Part shown: one piece after another, positions 32,716 to 40,474 of the stretch
Position numbering within the stretch: the stretch's first letter is position 1
Layout of the letters: each line of letters opens with the position of its first letter
Assembly: GCA_026394215.1 (NCBI GenBank)
Contig: JAPKYR010000150.1
Coordinates: 1 to 41,150 of the forward strand
Source of the DNA: a bacterium
GTDB lineage: Bacteria; JAJVIF01; JAPKYR01
Length of the DNA stretch: 41,150 nt
Direction: 5' to 3'
The notes under the pieces: model-generated
What the model saw: only the letters and a program-made list of their open reading frames with translations
Database searches by the model: none
What the model was told of the DNA's origin: nothing
Program-made: the position numbers and the translations under genes

Positions 32716-33812
32716 TTAAATAGAAGCTTTATTCCAAGCTGTATAAATATTCCCGTAGTCTTCCTGCTTGTTCCCTATCGTGACTACTACAAACAATAAC
32801 TCGTAGTTTCTGACTATCGACAGCTCCACCGTATCGCCGCAATTTTTATTCAGGATTAATAATTCCAGATCCTTAATGGTCCTCAACAACACCCCATCCG
32901 CTTTAAGAATCAAATCGCCTCGGACAATTCCCGCTTCTGCAGCCGGACTTGTGTCGGCGACAAGCTCCACAAGCACACCAACAACATCGTATTCTTCCGC
33001 AGTCTCCGGATCGATCTCGTTGATCGGAATTCCCATGTACAAGGCAAGCTGGCGTGAATATAACTGGTATGGGAAAACTCCAAGCCATGGGTGACATACG
33101 GAACCTTCATTAATCATCTGGTCGACAATGCCTCTAAGAACGTTGGACGGCAAACAATAGCCGATGTTCTCAATGCCCCCTCCACCCTTCCTGGCGACAA
33201 TCGCGATCATCTCGCTATCGCGATTGTAGACCGGACCCGTTTCAACGCCGCTATGCAAAGCGGCGTCTATTACAAACCCGTTCAGAACCAGCATGCCGTC
33301 GTATCCCCTCGGACCTGCTATACGGAAATCGCGTATATTGGTTAAAAATCCATATGTCAATGTCTCTTCGAGTCCGGCAGGTGCGCCCATAACTACTACA
33401 GGATCGCCTCGACTCATAAGATCGCTGTCGCCCCATCTTACTACAGGCAATCCGGTAGCATCGATCCTCAATAAGGCAAGGTTATAATATTTGTCGACAA
33501 CTTCAACGGTCGCATCGTATTCCACGCCCTGATGGACAACCTTCAGGATTTCAGAGTCCTCAACGACACTTGGCGATGTGAGAATGTAACCATCGGACCT
33601 TACGATAAACCCGGTACCGCCCTGCTCGGTAACAGTCTGTTGAAATACATTCAATGTTGAGAATCCACGAGGCAGTCGCCGCCTTCCGCTGCGATCTGGA
33701 CTGGCGGAAATTCCTCTCGTATGAGTGAAGAAGTATCGTCCTGGGCTAGCGTAACATGTCCTGTTAGCACTACCAGTAACACAAGCATTAGAATATGAAT
33801 AGATTTCCTCAT
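32716..33812 (-). pseudogene. Frameshifted HtrA-like pseudoprotease with PDZ domain (third of tandem trio)
   Basis: Two overlapping frames make one HtrA-like protein. The first, from ATG 33812 (GGAGG 13 bases upstream), encodes a signal peptide (MRKSIHILMLVLLVVL...ALA-type end) and 53 residues up to a TGA at 33651-33653, ending EGGDCLVD. The second, open from 33654, carries the protease fold (about 310 residues). One base appears lost near 33655-33665; restoring it would give about 365 residues. In the protease domain the His, Asp and Ser of the intact neighbour are replaced by Ser29 (TSPSVV), Asn58 (YNLALL) and Glu138 (SGVETGP) (numbering of the second frame). A PDZ domain follows (about 185-300). 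It could be decaying, a sequencing error, or a pseudoenzyme made by frameshifting. Confidence 0.75.
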
Positions 33813-33867
33813 GGTGATGTTTTATCCTCCAAATCCCCGAGTTAAACCCTGGGATAATAGGGCGAAA

Positions 33868-35187
33868 TCAGTAAGTCAAATCAGATACGTACCGCGGTAT
33901 ATTAACATTGCCCCAACCATATCTGTTCCTAGCCTCATCTGAATTAATATGCAGTTCAGTAGAACTGTCGTAATACCTTGTTGCTTTTTCAGCAAGTGTA
34001 ATGCTGGCTAGAGGCATCCCATGCCCGTCACGCTCGTATTCGATTGTAACTACATCGTCAACTTCTTTTGCCAGTATGTAGGAATAAATATCGAAAATAT
34101 TTTCAAATACCTGGCCATCGACCGTCGAGATTATGTCCCCTTCCCTTAATCCGGCTTCATAAGCGGGTGAATATGGATTAACTGTATATATCTTAAGCGT
34201 GTCGGGTGTTGGATCGAGGAAGTCAGTGTCTTCAAAATTTGCTGCTGTAGTACCTGCCATATAAAATTGATGATTCCAGTCATGCTTTTCATGAAGGGCG
34301 ATCCCACACCATGGACGACGCACATGGCCATATTCCAGAATATCCGTTATACTTCTCTTCAGGAGGTTCACGGGCACGCTTAATCCCATATTTTCTCCGC
34401 CATATCCCCATGTGTTCGTCCCAAGAGCTTCACCATAGACATTAATGCATGGCCCTCCGGAGTTTCCACGGTTTATAGCACTGTCGGTATGGAAGAGGTA
34501 CTCAACCGCTGATCCATAATCTCTTGTTCCAGCTCTTCCCTCGTCTTCACCCATTCTCATGTAATTTATAAATGCCTGTTCAAAATCCAGAACTTCTGCG
34601 ATAACTCCAAGGTTCAAATTGAACAACTCAAGCCATGAGTCCATGAAATTCGTAGCACTCCTGTCAACCCACCCTTCTATGCCCATATACCCACCGCCGA
34701 CACTCGCGTCGCCACCCGGTGATCCGAACGTCGCTACCGTGTCTCCAGGATTCACCGCGGCAGAGTCACCCAGCCTTATCGGATGGAATACTTCCGTCGG
34801 CGCGTCGATTTTGATTACCGCAAGGTCGAGTGCAGCGTCCTCAAACAAAACATCTGCCCGGAATCTTGCGTCTTTCGCCGTCCTGAGGGTCTCATCTGTG
34901 GTGAAGAAACCAACCTCGAGAACCCCGAGCGATCCTTCTGTTACGTGGTTGTTCGTTATTGCGTGGCCTTCACGATCAAATACATAGCCCGACCCGGATC
35001 CGCCATTATAAACCTCAACAATCGACGGTACAACATCTACGAAAAATTGTGCGCCTCCATTCTCGAGATCCATCAAAGGCTCGCGATCCTCTGCGATTAC
35101 AGTCGACGAAGATGCGACAACAAATATTAAACCGATAAAAATTGCCAGAAACACTACCTTGGTTGGAGTTCGAAAGAATTGGTTCAC
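33868..35187 (-). CDS. HtrA/DegP-like trypsin-type serine protease with PDZ domain, intact triad
   Basis: A 439-residue exported protease. The signal peptide spans about 1-32 (VVFLAIFIGLIFVVASSS core, ending VIA). The trypsin-like domain (about 45-285) keeps the full triad: His81 in TNNHV, Asp121 in LDLAVI and Ser243 in GNSGGP. A long insert between about 165 and 228 (FMDSWLELFNLNLGVIAEVL and an acidic loop) is not usual for DegP. One PDZ domain follows (about 290-388). It should cut misfolded or specific periplasmic proteins. The GTG at 35187 with GGAGG seven bases upstream is the start. It lies between two paralogues in which all triad residues are replaced, so they may work as a complex. 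Confidence 0.9.
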   Translation of the reverse strand: MNQFFRTPTKVVFLAIFIGLIFVVASSSTVIAEDREPLMDLENGGAQFFVDVVPSIVEVYNGGSGSGYVFDREGHAITNNHVTEGSLGVLEVGFFTTDETLRTAKDARFRADVLFEDAALDLAVIKIDAPTEVFHPIRLGDSAAVNPGDTVATFGSPGGDASVGGGYMGIEGWVDRSATNFMDSWLELFNLNLGVIAEVLDFEQAFINYMRMGEDEGRAGTRDYGSAVEYLFHTDSAINRGNSGGPCINVYGEALGTNTWGYGGENMGLSVPVNLLKRSITDILEYGHVRRPWCGIALHEKHDWNHQFYMAGTTAANFEDTDFLDPTPDTLKIYTVNPYSPAYEAGLREGDIISTVDGQVFENIFDIYSYILAKEVDDVVTIEYERDGHGMPLASITLAEKATRYYDSSTELHINSDEARNRYGWGNVNIPRYVSDLTY

Positions 35188-35194
35188 AGTTCTT

Positions 35195-35199
35195 CCTCC
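35195..35199 (-). promoter_or_regulatory. Ribosome binding site deciding a GTG start
   Basis: GGAGG on the minus strand, seven bases before the GTG at 35187. It fixes the start of the active HtrA-like gene, whose signal peptide begins right after. Confidence 0.7.
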
Positions 35200-35279
35200 G
35201 GGTTATAATCTATCTTTATAATATCTATATCAATGACCGACACGTTCCAGCCGCCATTGGTTCAATCTCTATTGGCTTT

Positions 35280-36503
35280 TCATTCCGAGTCAGCGGGAGC
35301 ATCACGCTGTCCGAAATATTCGATCACGGTATCGGCAACGTACGGATCCCATACCGTGTACTCGCGGCGCATCCATTCCAGAGTAATGGTATCCCCGATG
35401 CGATATTTCTCCACTTCATTCGTTAACTCATCCATGGTAGGCACCGGAACCCCATTAAACTTGGTTAATATATCCCCTTCCTTTAATCCTATATCGGCTG
35501 CGGGAGAATCTTCGCTTACATATATCACGAACAGGGCTTCCCGAAGATCGATCCCGGTATCTTCCATGAAAATATCCCGGTCGGCATCCGTCACAAGCCC
35601 ATCGCCGGTAAGGTCACCGATTATCTGATATGCGCGCTCGATCTGCGGGCTCATCTCTAATAGCCTGTAACCGACCCACGGGCGGTGCATCTCGCCTTCA
35701 TCAAGAATTGCGTCCACAACCTCAACCATCGTCTTTACCGGCAGAGCGAAGTGAATTTCAGTGGCGTCCGAATACGGAACATAGGTTGTCATAACCGCAA
35801 TTACTTTGCCTAGTGTGTTCACTACTACTCCGCCCTGGTTTCCCCAGTTCTGCGGGACGTTTACCTGGAGAAACTGATTCGTGCTTTGCTCAACCGATTG
35901 TATCTCCGGCCTGAGCGCGCTGATTACTCCGAAATCGTAGGTTATTCGTTCCATGCTTAAATAATTGTAACCAAGAAATAATATCGGTTCACCGATAAGG
36001 ACATCGTCTGAGTTTCCGATAGGTATCGGGATTGAATCCACCGGTTCAATGTTTATCATCCTCAACACGGCAAGCGACGTAGCACCGTCTGTCCCGACAA
36101 TTTCCGCTTCATATGTCCGCCCATCGGACAGCATGACCTTTATGTAATCGGCCACGCTTTCAGGTTGCCCGGATGTTATCGCGAAATATGTAGACGGCGG
36201 ATGGATTATCGATGTGTAATCCGTCACAACGACCCCGTCGCGGTTATATATGAAACCGGTTGAGTAGCCGCCCGATACCGTGACCTCTCTCATGAGGCCA
36301 TTCGTATCGTGAATCATCCTTGTAAACCGGGTTTCAATACTGACAACGCTCGGTTGTACATTCGCTCCCTGCTCCTGAAGGAACTGCGAAAATTCAAGAT
36401 CGTAGCCGGGAGTGTAGCCCTGACTGGCTCCGACCGGAATCGCGATAAGAATCATCATCAGGGCTGCCAGAGGGATTACGGATAAAAGTGAAAAACAGCG
36501 CAT
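35280..36503 (-). CDS. HtrA-like pseudoprotease with EF-hand/dockerin-like loop and PDZ domain
   Basis: A 407-residue exported protein, first of the tandem trio. The signal peptide is at about 1-27 (ends VGASQ). The trypsin-like fold (about 50-265) aligns with its neighbour, but the triad is replaced: Thr97 for His (VVTDYTS versus AITNNHV), Ser143 for Asp (TSLAVL) and Gln223 for Ser (GNQGGV). It is therefore predicted inactive as a protease. A calcium-loop of dockerin/EF-hand type, DLTGDGLVTDAD (297-308), is inserted before or within the PDZ domain (about 270-380). The frame is open from 36575, but the ATG at 36503 is the true start: GAGGAT lies eight bases upstream and the signal peptide follows directly. 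A regulatory or scaffold subunit for the active protease is a reasonable inference. Confidence 0.85.
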   Translation of the reverse strand: MRCFSLLSVIPLAALMMILIAIPVGASQGYTPGYDLEFSQFLQEQGANVQPSVVSIETRFTRMIHDTNGLMREVTVSGGYSTGFIYNRDGVVVTDYTSIIHPPSTYFAITSGQPESVADYIKVMLSDGRTYEAEIVGTDGATSLAVLRMINIEPVDSIPIPIGNSDDVLIGEPILFLGYNYLSMERITYDFGVISALRPEIQSVEQSTNQFLQVNVPQNWGNQGGVVVNTLGKVIAVMTTYVPYSDATEIHFALPVKTMVEVVDAILDEGEMHRPWVGYRLLEMSPQIERAYQIIGDLTGDGLVTDADRDIFMEDTGIDLREALFVIYVSEDSPAADIGLKEGDILTKFNGVPVPTMDELTNEVEKYRIGDTITLEWMRREYTVWDPYVADTVIEYFGQRDAPADSE

Positions 36504-36510
36504 GTAATTT

Positions 36511-36516
36511 ATCCTC
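36511..36516 (-). promoter_or_regulatory. Ribosome binding site fixing the start at 36503
   Basis: GAGGAT on the minus strand, followed seven to eight bases later by ATG at 36503. The longer open frame from 36575 has no ribosome site and would place 24 extra residues before the signal peptide. Confidence 0.75.
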
Positions 36517-36550
36517 GTTCTGTTGAACCTGTATTTAACTAAATACGCAT

Positions 36551-36580
36551 ACTGCATGGGAACATAAATCCCCATGCAGT
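36551..36580 (-). repeat. Perfect 10-bp inverted repeat
   Basis: ACTGCATGGG and CCCATGCAGT pair perfectly around a ten-base loop, between the gamma-CA-like gene and the first HtrA-like gene. On the minus strand no T-run follows, so it is either a weak terminator, an mRNA hairpin or an operator for the HtrA cluster. Confidence 0.65.
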
Positions 36581-36627
36581 TTGAGATTATATCATATCAA
36601 ATCAAGGCTTTCCACCATTAAATGCTT

Positions 36628-37593
36628 TTAATAATAGATTGCCCGGTAACCGTCCAGCATCTCGAGATTCGCCGCTACCGTCTCCTCGCCGATCCCCTGG
36701 AAACGGTATTTACTACTCAACTTAGGTAAATCCTTCACCATATTCTGATTTGTAACCTTCAATCCCGCCGGAACAAAAACCCCTTCAGGGATTGTCACGT
36801 TCATTATCAGACACCCGGGTTCGACGACCACTCCCGCTTCGATCCTGGCCCAGAAAACGAGCGACTGCATTCCTAAATATACCCCTCTGGCGATATACGC
36901 CGGCCCATGAACCTGCGCCTGGGCAGCTATCGATACCCTGTCGCCGATATAGACCGAATATTTCTGCCCCTGCACCTCGACAACCCGTTGCGAAATTTCA
37001 ACCCCGTCTTTCCTCGACGGCAAATCCTTCAATATCACGCCTTCCTGAATATTCGACGCCGACCCAATCATGATCGGTTCTTCGTTATCGGCGCGTATTA
37101 CTACTCCGGGGGCTATAAAAACATTATCGCTGACAACCACGTTTCCGATTATTACCGCTTCGGGATGTACAAATGATGACCTGTCTATTTTTGGCTGATG
37201 CTTCGACGGGCTCCAGCTTGTTGGAGCGCTCGGTACCTTCGCATTATTTACGGGTTGATTATCCGGAATATGTGCAATTACTGCCTCAGGTATCGAGGGC
37301 ATTTCCGGGAGCTTTGGATATCCTCCCGTCGACGGAGGAAACGGCGGCGGCGAATTCAGTTCCGGTATTGACGCTTCATAGCCGCTCGACACGCCCGCCG
37401 TATATTTGCCGCTGGTCCCCACATTTCCCAGCGTTACCAGCCCTTTGCCAGATCCCATCTTTACCGGACCGCTCTTACTGAATAATGCCGACCCGGGTCC
37501 TCCCGGAGCTTTACCGTCTTTATCTGCGCCCATCGGCGCATTCGGATCCTGCCGTTTTTCCCATTTTTTTCCCATAGTTGATTTTTCACCCAT
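36628..37593 (-). CDS. Cam/CcmM-type gamma-carbonic-anhydrase-fold protein, zinc site degenerate
   Basis: A 321-residue protein. Residues 1-about 132 are Gly/Pro/Ser/Lys-rich and probably disordered, without a signal peptide. Residues about 133-321 are a left-handed beta-helix very like Methanosarcina Cam and cyanobacterial CcmM: IAPGVVIRADN, SNIQEGVILKDL, YSVYIGDRVSIAAQAQVHGP, TIPEGVFVPAGLKVT. Compared with Cam, the active-site Arg, Asp, Asn and Gln are kept (Arg167, Asp169, Asn181, Gln183), but of the three zinc histidines His81 is Lys189 and His117 is Ala224; only His229 (Cam His122) remains. Carbonic anhydrase activity is therefore unlikely. The start could be ATG 37593 or ATG 37575. It lies 47 bases after the SPOR gene in the folC-coaE group. 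Confidence 0.85.
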   Translation of the reverse strand: MGEKSTMGKKWEKRQDPNAPMGADKDGKAPGGPGSALFSKSGPVKMGSGKGLVTLGNVGTSGKYTAGVSSGYEASIPELNSPPPFPPSTGGYPKLPEMPSIPEAVIAHIPDNQPVNNAKVPSAPTSWSPSKHQPKIDRSSFVHPEAVIIGNVVVSDNVFIAPGVVIRADNEEPIMIGSASNIQEGVILKDLPSRKDGVEISQRVVEVQGQKYSVYIGDRVSIAAQAQVHGPAYIARGVYLGMQSLVFWARIEAGVVVEPGCLIMNVTIPEGVFVPAGLKVTNQNMVKDLPKLSSKYRFQGIGEETVAANLEMLDGYRAIYY

Positions 37594-37640
37594 CTTACAT
37601 GAGTTGGTCTATACCGTTCCGGTTGCATGGTAACTCTATT

Positions 37641-38351
37641 TTAATTTAATTCATAAACCCATGCATCGAAATTCATGCTGCGAAGCTCCTCGGCGTCCTG
37701 ATCGGCCTCAGCGCGGTCATGATACATCCCTACCTGAACCCTGTACATCACCTTGTCTGCTTCCGTATACGTCGATATGCTCGCATCGTATCCGGCCTGA
37801 ATCAGGCTTGACCATACGCTTTCCGCGTTCGCGCTATCCGAGAAAGTCCCCACCTGTATCCGGTATGTCGCATCCCCTGCCTCTGCCCCTGTCCCTGATC
37901 CCAGGTCGAATGGATTTTCATGCCCATCAGGTTTTCCCCCCGGCGTTTCGCTGCCGCTTGTTTCATCACCGGTTGTTCCATCCGCAGCCGGTTCGCCTGT
38001 CTCCGTCGGGTCCAACAGATTTATAACTACGTTAGCTTCACCGTTAACTGTCGAAATATCCTGTTCCCCGGGATCAGCCCATTCCCTCGGAAACTGGTTG
38101 CTCCCGAACCCATCACTGTCAAACCCAAATGAACTACGTCCGTCCGCGAGGTCTATAAACAGATTATCCCCGCTGTCCGATTGGTTTGGAGCATCGACGG
38201 TCATATTATGGGAATTCAGGTTCGACCTCGTCACATCCATTATTTTCCGGCCAAGCTCCTTGCCGGCATATGTGCTTCCGCCAAATGCGATAATTACAAG
38301 CACGATTAAAATTATGCTTTTCGTTAAGAATGAACTTGATGTACCTGACAT
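37641..38351 (-). CDS. SPOR-domain membrane protein
   Basis: A 236-residue bitopic protein: short cytoplasmic start, one membrane segment (about 11-29), a long Asp/Gly/Ser/Thr-rich linker (about 45-158, probably disordered in the periplasm) and a C-terminal SPOR domain (about 160-236). The SPOR repeat pair is clear: YRIQVGTFSDSANAESVWSS and YRVQVGMYHDRAEADQDAEE. SPOR domains bind denuded peptidoglycan glycans, typically at the division septum, so a role in division or wall remodelling is likely. The start is well supported by GGGTGA seven bases before the ATG at 38351. It follows folC by 54 bases; in some proteobacteria a SPOR protein (DedD) also lies just after folC, so the arrangement is not unprecedented. 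Confidence 0.88.
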   Translation of the reverse strand: MSGTSSSFLTKSIILIVLVIIAFGGSTYAGKELGRKIMDVTRSNLNSHNMTVDAPNQSDSGDNLFIDLADGRSSFGFDSDGFGSNQFPREWADPGEQDISTVNGEANVVINLLDPTETGEPAADGTTGDETSGSETPGGKPDGHENPFDLGSGTGAEAGDATYRIQVGTFSDSANAESVWSSLIQAGYDASISTYTEADKVMYRVQVGMYHDRAEADQDAEELRSMNFDAWVYELN

Positions 38352-38405
38352 TTTTCTATCACCCGTCTTCCCGTTTTCCGGGACATCAATCAGACTCCGG
38401 CGATT

Positions 38406-39704
38406 TTATCCGGGATCACTTTCCGATACTTTTTTTTTCAAGATCCCCCTCGCTTCGCCAACCATATAAAGCGATCCCGTGATTAATACCGAGCCGGTTC
38501 CTTTTATCCCGGCTTCTGCAATTTCAATGCCTTCTTCAATAGAATCGGCACAATCTATCTGAATCTGACTTAGTCGATCCCTTTCAACCGGTATTGTACC
38601 AGCAATCGATTCTAAATTCTCCGGTTCCCACGACTCAAAATACGGTATCCTGGTAAAAATAATATGCCCGGCGGAATCTACAACCATCGGGATTATTTTT
38701 TCCGCTGCCTTCGTCTTTTTTAACCCGAAAATTATCGTCCCTGTGCCGGATGTCTCATCCTTGAAACGTTTCAGAACCATTTCGAGACCGGATTCATTGT
38801 GCCCCCCATCGATTATCCATCTGATTCCGGTATCCGAAATAAATTGCTCCCACCGACCCGGTAATCTTGCATTTTTTAATCCCATCCTGACAAAATCCGG
38901 ATTTATTCCTCCCGGAAACGATTCAGGAAGTATTTCACTGCTTACCACATCAAGAGCTGCAAGAGCCAGCGATGAATTTATATCCTGGTACGGCCCATTC
39001 AAACCAAGCTCAAAGGCACGATTTTGTCTCTCGCACAACCTGACATCAACCTGATCCCTGAATTTAAGCCTGTCGATGACGTCCATCACTTCCCCGGGAT
39101 TTTCCTGCACGACAAGAATCGATCCAGGCCGGACAACCGCGACTTTCTCCCCCGTAATTTCCTCAATAGTTTCGCCAAGCAATTCAGTATGGTCGAAACC
39201 GATCGACGTAAGCACTACGAGATCCGAATCGACCGAATTCACAGCGTCCAGACGTCCCCCCAGCCCCGCTTCCATAAGTACAATCTCCACTCCCGCATTT
39301 TTTGCCGCACAAAGAAATGCCGCGAAAATCAGCTCAAAATACGTTGCCCGATCTTCTCTCGTCCAGCCTGAATCAATTCCGGTTTTCACTTCCCACAATG
39401 CCGCCGCGAACTCCTCGGGCGTGCTGTCGACGCCGTTAATTCTGATCCTTTCCGTTACCTCTTCAAGATGCGGCTTTATATGGCATGCGACTTTCAGCCC
39501 GTGCGCAAGAAGTATCGCATCGAGAAACGCTATCGTCGAACCCTTCCCGTTCGTCCCGACAATCGTTACTTTTTTAAATCCGTTCTCCGGATGATGCAGG
39601 ATTTCCAGCAGGTGGTTTATCCGGCCAAGGCCGTACACACTTTTTCCCGGTGGGGCCGTATCATTCAAATACTGCTCCGCTTCTTCAAAACTCCAGACCA
39701 TCAT
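38406..39704 (-). CDS. folC: Folylpolyglutamate synthase / dihydrofolate synthase
   Basis: A 432-residue Mur-ligase-family FolC that adds glutamate to dihydropteroate and/or reduced folates using ATP. Visible are the P-loop IVGTNGKGST (about 48-57), the FELIFAAFLCA helix (about 122-132), MEAGLGGRLDAVN (about 143-155, the magnesium/ATP segment), SIGFDHTELLG (about 166-176), the RLPGRWE segment (about 278-284) and IIDGGHNESG (about 294-303). Length is typical. Its ATG at 39704 overlaps the coaE stop codon by the four bases ATGA, indicating translational coupling. Whether it is bifunctional cannot be told from sequence. The downstream SPOR gene follows after 54 bases. Confidence 0.95.
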   Translation of the reverse strand: MMVWSFEEAEQYLNDTAPPGKSVYGLGRINHLLEILHHPENGFKKVTIVGTNGKGSTIAFLDAILLAHGLKVACHIKPHLEEVTERIRINGVDSTPEEFAAALWEVKTGIDSGWTREDRATYFELIFAAFLCAAKNAGVEIVLMEAGLGGRLDAVNSVDSDLVVLTSIGFDHTELLGETIEEITGEKVAVVRPGSILVVQENPGEVMDVIDRLKFRDQVDVRLCERQNRAFELGLNGPYQDINSSLALAALDVVSSEILPESFPGGINPDFVRMGLKNARLPGRWEQFISDTGIRWIIDGGHNESGLEMVLKRFKDETSGTGTIIFGLKKTKAAEKIIPMVVDSAGHIIFTRIPYFESWEPENLESIAGTIPVERDRLSQIQIDCADSIEEGIEIAEAGIKGTGSVLITGSLYMVGEARGILKKKVSESDPG

Positions 39705-40321
39705 CCACCAATTCCCGATTTTAAAATTTCAAATGCCCTGATAACCTGCCCCCTGACCTCATCGAGCGATAACGACGTGTCAATTACCAGATCGACCTTA
39801 TCAAGCTTCAAATCGTCCGGAATCTGGTGCGCCATCCTTGCCTTTACATCCTCCCGCTTACAACCATCGCGCTTCATTACACGTTCCAGCCTGACATCCT
39901 CCGGCGAATAACACAGCCAGATTTCATCTACCTTATTTTCAACCTCTTCTTCAAATAAAAGCGGGATCAGTATGAATACAACCTTCTCTCCCGATTCCTG
40001 CGCGCGTCTGCTGTATTCCTTTTGAATTTCCGGATGAAGAATCCTCTCAAGTTTCTTTAGTTTTTCATCGCGTGCGAAAACAATGGACGCGACTTTTCTG
40101 CGATCCAATTCGCCATCCTGAGTCAGTACATCGCCAAGAGCATCTCGAATTTTTATCAGAATCGGCGATCCTTTCGATGTCAGCTCGTGCGCGATCATGT
40201 CGGAATCCAGAACATATGCTCCAAGTTCCTTAAGCATATTTCCGACTGTGGATTTCCCCGACCCGATCCCCCCCGTTATCCCGATTATCATCCGCGTCTC
40301 AGACATGACAATATGTTCCAT
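39701..40321 (-). CDS. coaE: Dephospho-CoA kinase
   Basis: A 206-residue CoaE, catalysing the last step of coenzyme A synthesis (3'-phosphorylation of dephospho-CoA). The P-loop GITGGIGSGKST is at about 14-25, the AYVLDSDMIAHEL segment with the conserved Asp at about 35-47, HPEI at about 96-99 and IPLLFEE (about 118-124), all family hallmarks; the lid region is RVMKRDGCKREDVKARM. The start could be ATG 40321, 40306 (MSETR) or 40291 (MIIGI, closest to typical CoaE N-termini); ribosome sites are weak for all. It is translationally coupled to folC by an ATGA overlap. Upstream, an intrinsic terminator isolates it from the S1 gene, so a promoter is expected within 40322-40390, where a partial repeat also lies. 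Confidence 0.95.
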   Translation of the reverse strand: MEHIVMSETRMIIGITGGIGSGKSTVGNMLKELGAYVLDSDMIAHELTSKGSPILIKIRDALGDVLTQDGELDRRKVASIVFARDEKLKKLERILHPEIQKEYSRRAQESGEKVVFILIPLLFEEEVENKVDEIWLCYSPEDVRLERVMKRDGCKREDVKARMAHQIPDDLKLDKVDLVIDTSLSLDEVRGQVIRAFEILKSGIGG

Positions 40322-40369
40322 TCATTCACTTACTATTAATCAATTCCGGATGCCGCAGTAAAATCCTCA

Positions 40370-40385
40370 GTGCCTGTCCCCGATA
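40370..40385. repeat. Solo arm of the GGGGACAGGCAC-type repeat
   Basis: GTGCCTGTCCCCGATA is identical to 16 bases of the right arm of the palindrome at 29674-29768. No matching left arm was found here, so it is a half or decayed copy. It lies between the S1 terminator and coaE. Confidence 0.65.
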
Positions 40386-40390
40386 CTTCA

Positions 40391-40418
40391 AAAACAAAAA
40401 CCCGCTCGAAAGCGGGTT
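40391..40418 (-). terminator. Intrinsic terminator after the ribosomal S1 gene
   Basis: Minus strand: perfect 8-bp stem AACCCGCT / AGCGGGTT closed by a TTCG tetraloop, followed by TTTTTGTTTTT. It lies 57 bases past the S1 stop codon and is the strongest terminator in the window. Confidence 0.9.
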
Positions 40419-40474
40419 AATAATAATCAAACCAGACAAGATTATCTATCAATATCATTCAATCGCCACTATTT

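Noticed and set aside
33868-35187. Assigning degP or degQ by name
   Set aside because: The protease has only one PDZ domain and an unusual insert, and belongs to a local tandem family; a specific symbol would overstate orthology.
36504-36575. Extended N-terminus of the first HtrA-like protein
   Set aside because: The extra 24 residues overlap the inverted repeat, lack a ribosome site, and would precede a complete signal peptide that starts at 36503.
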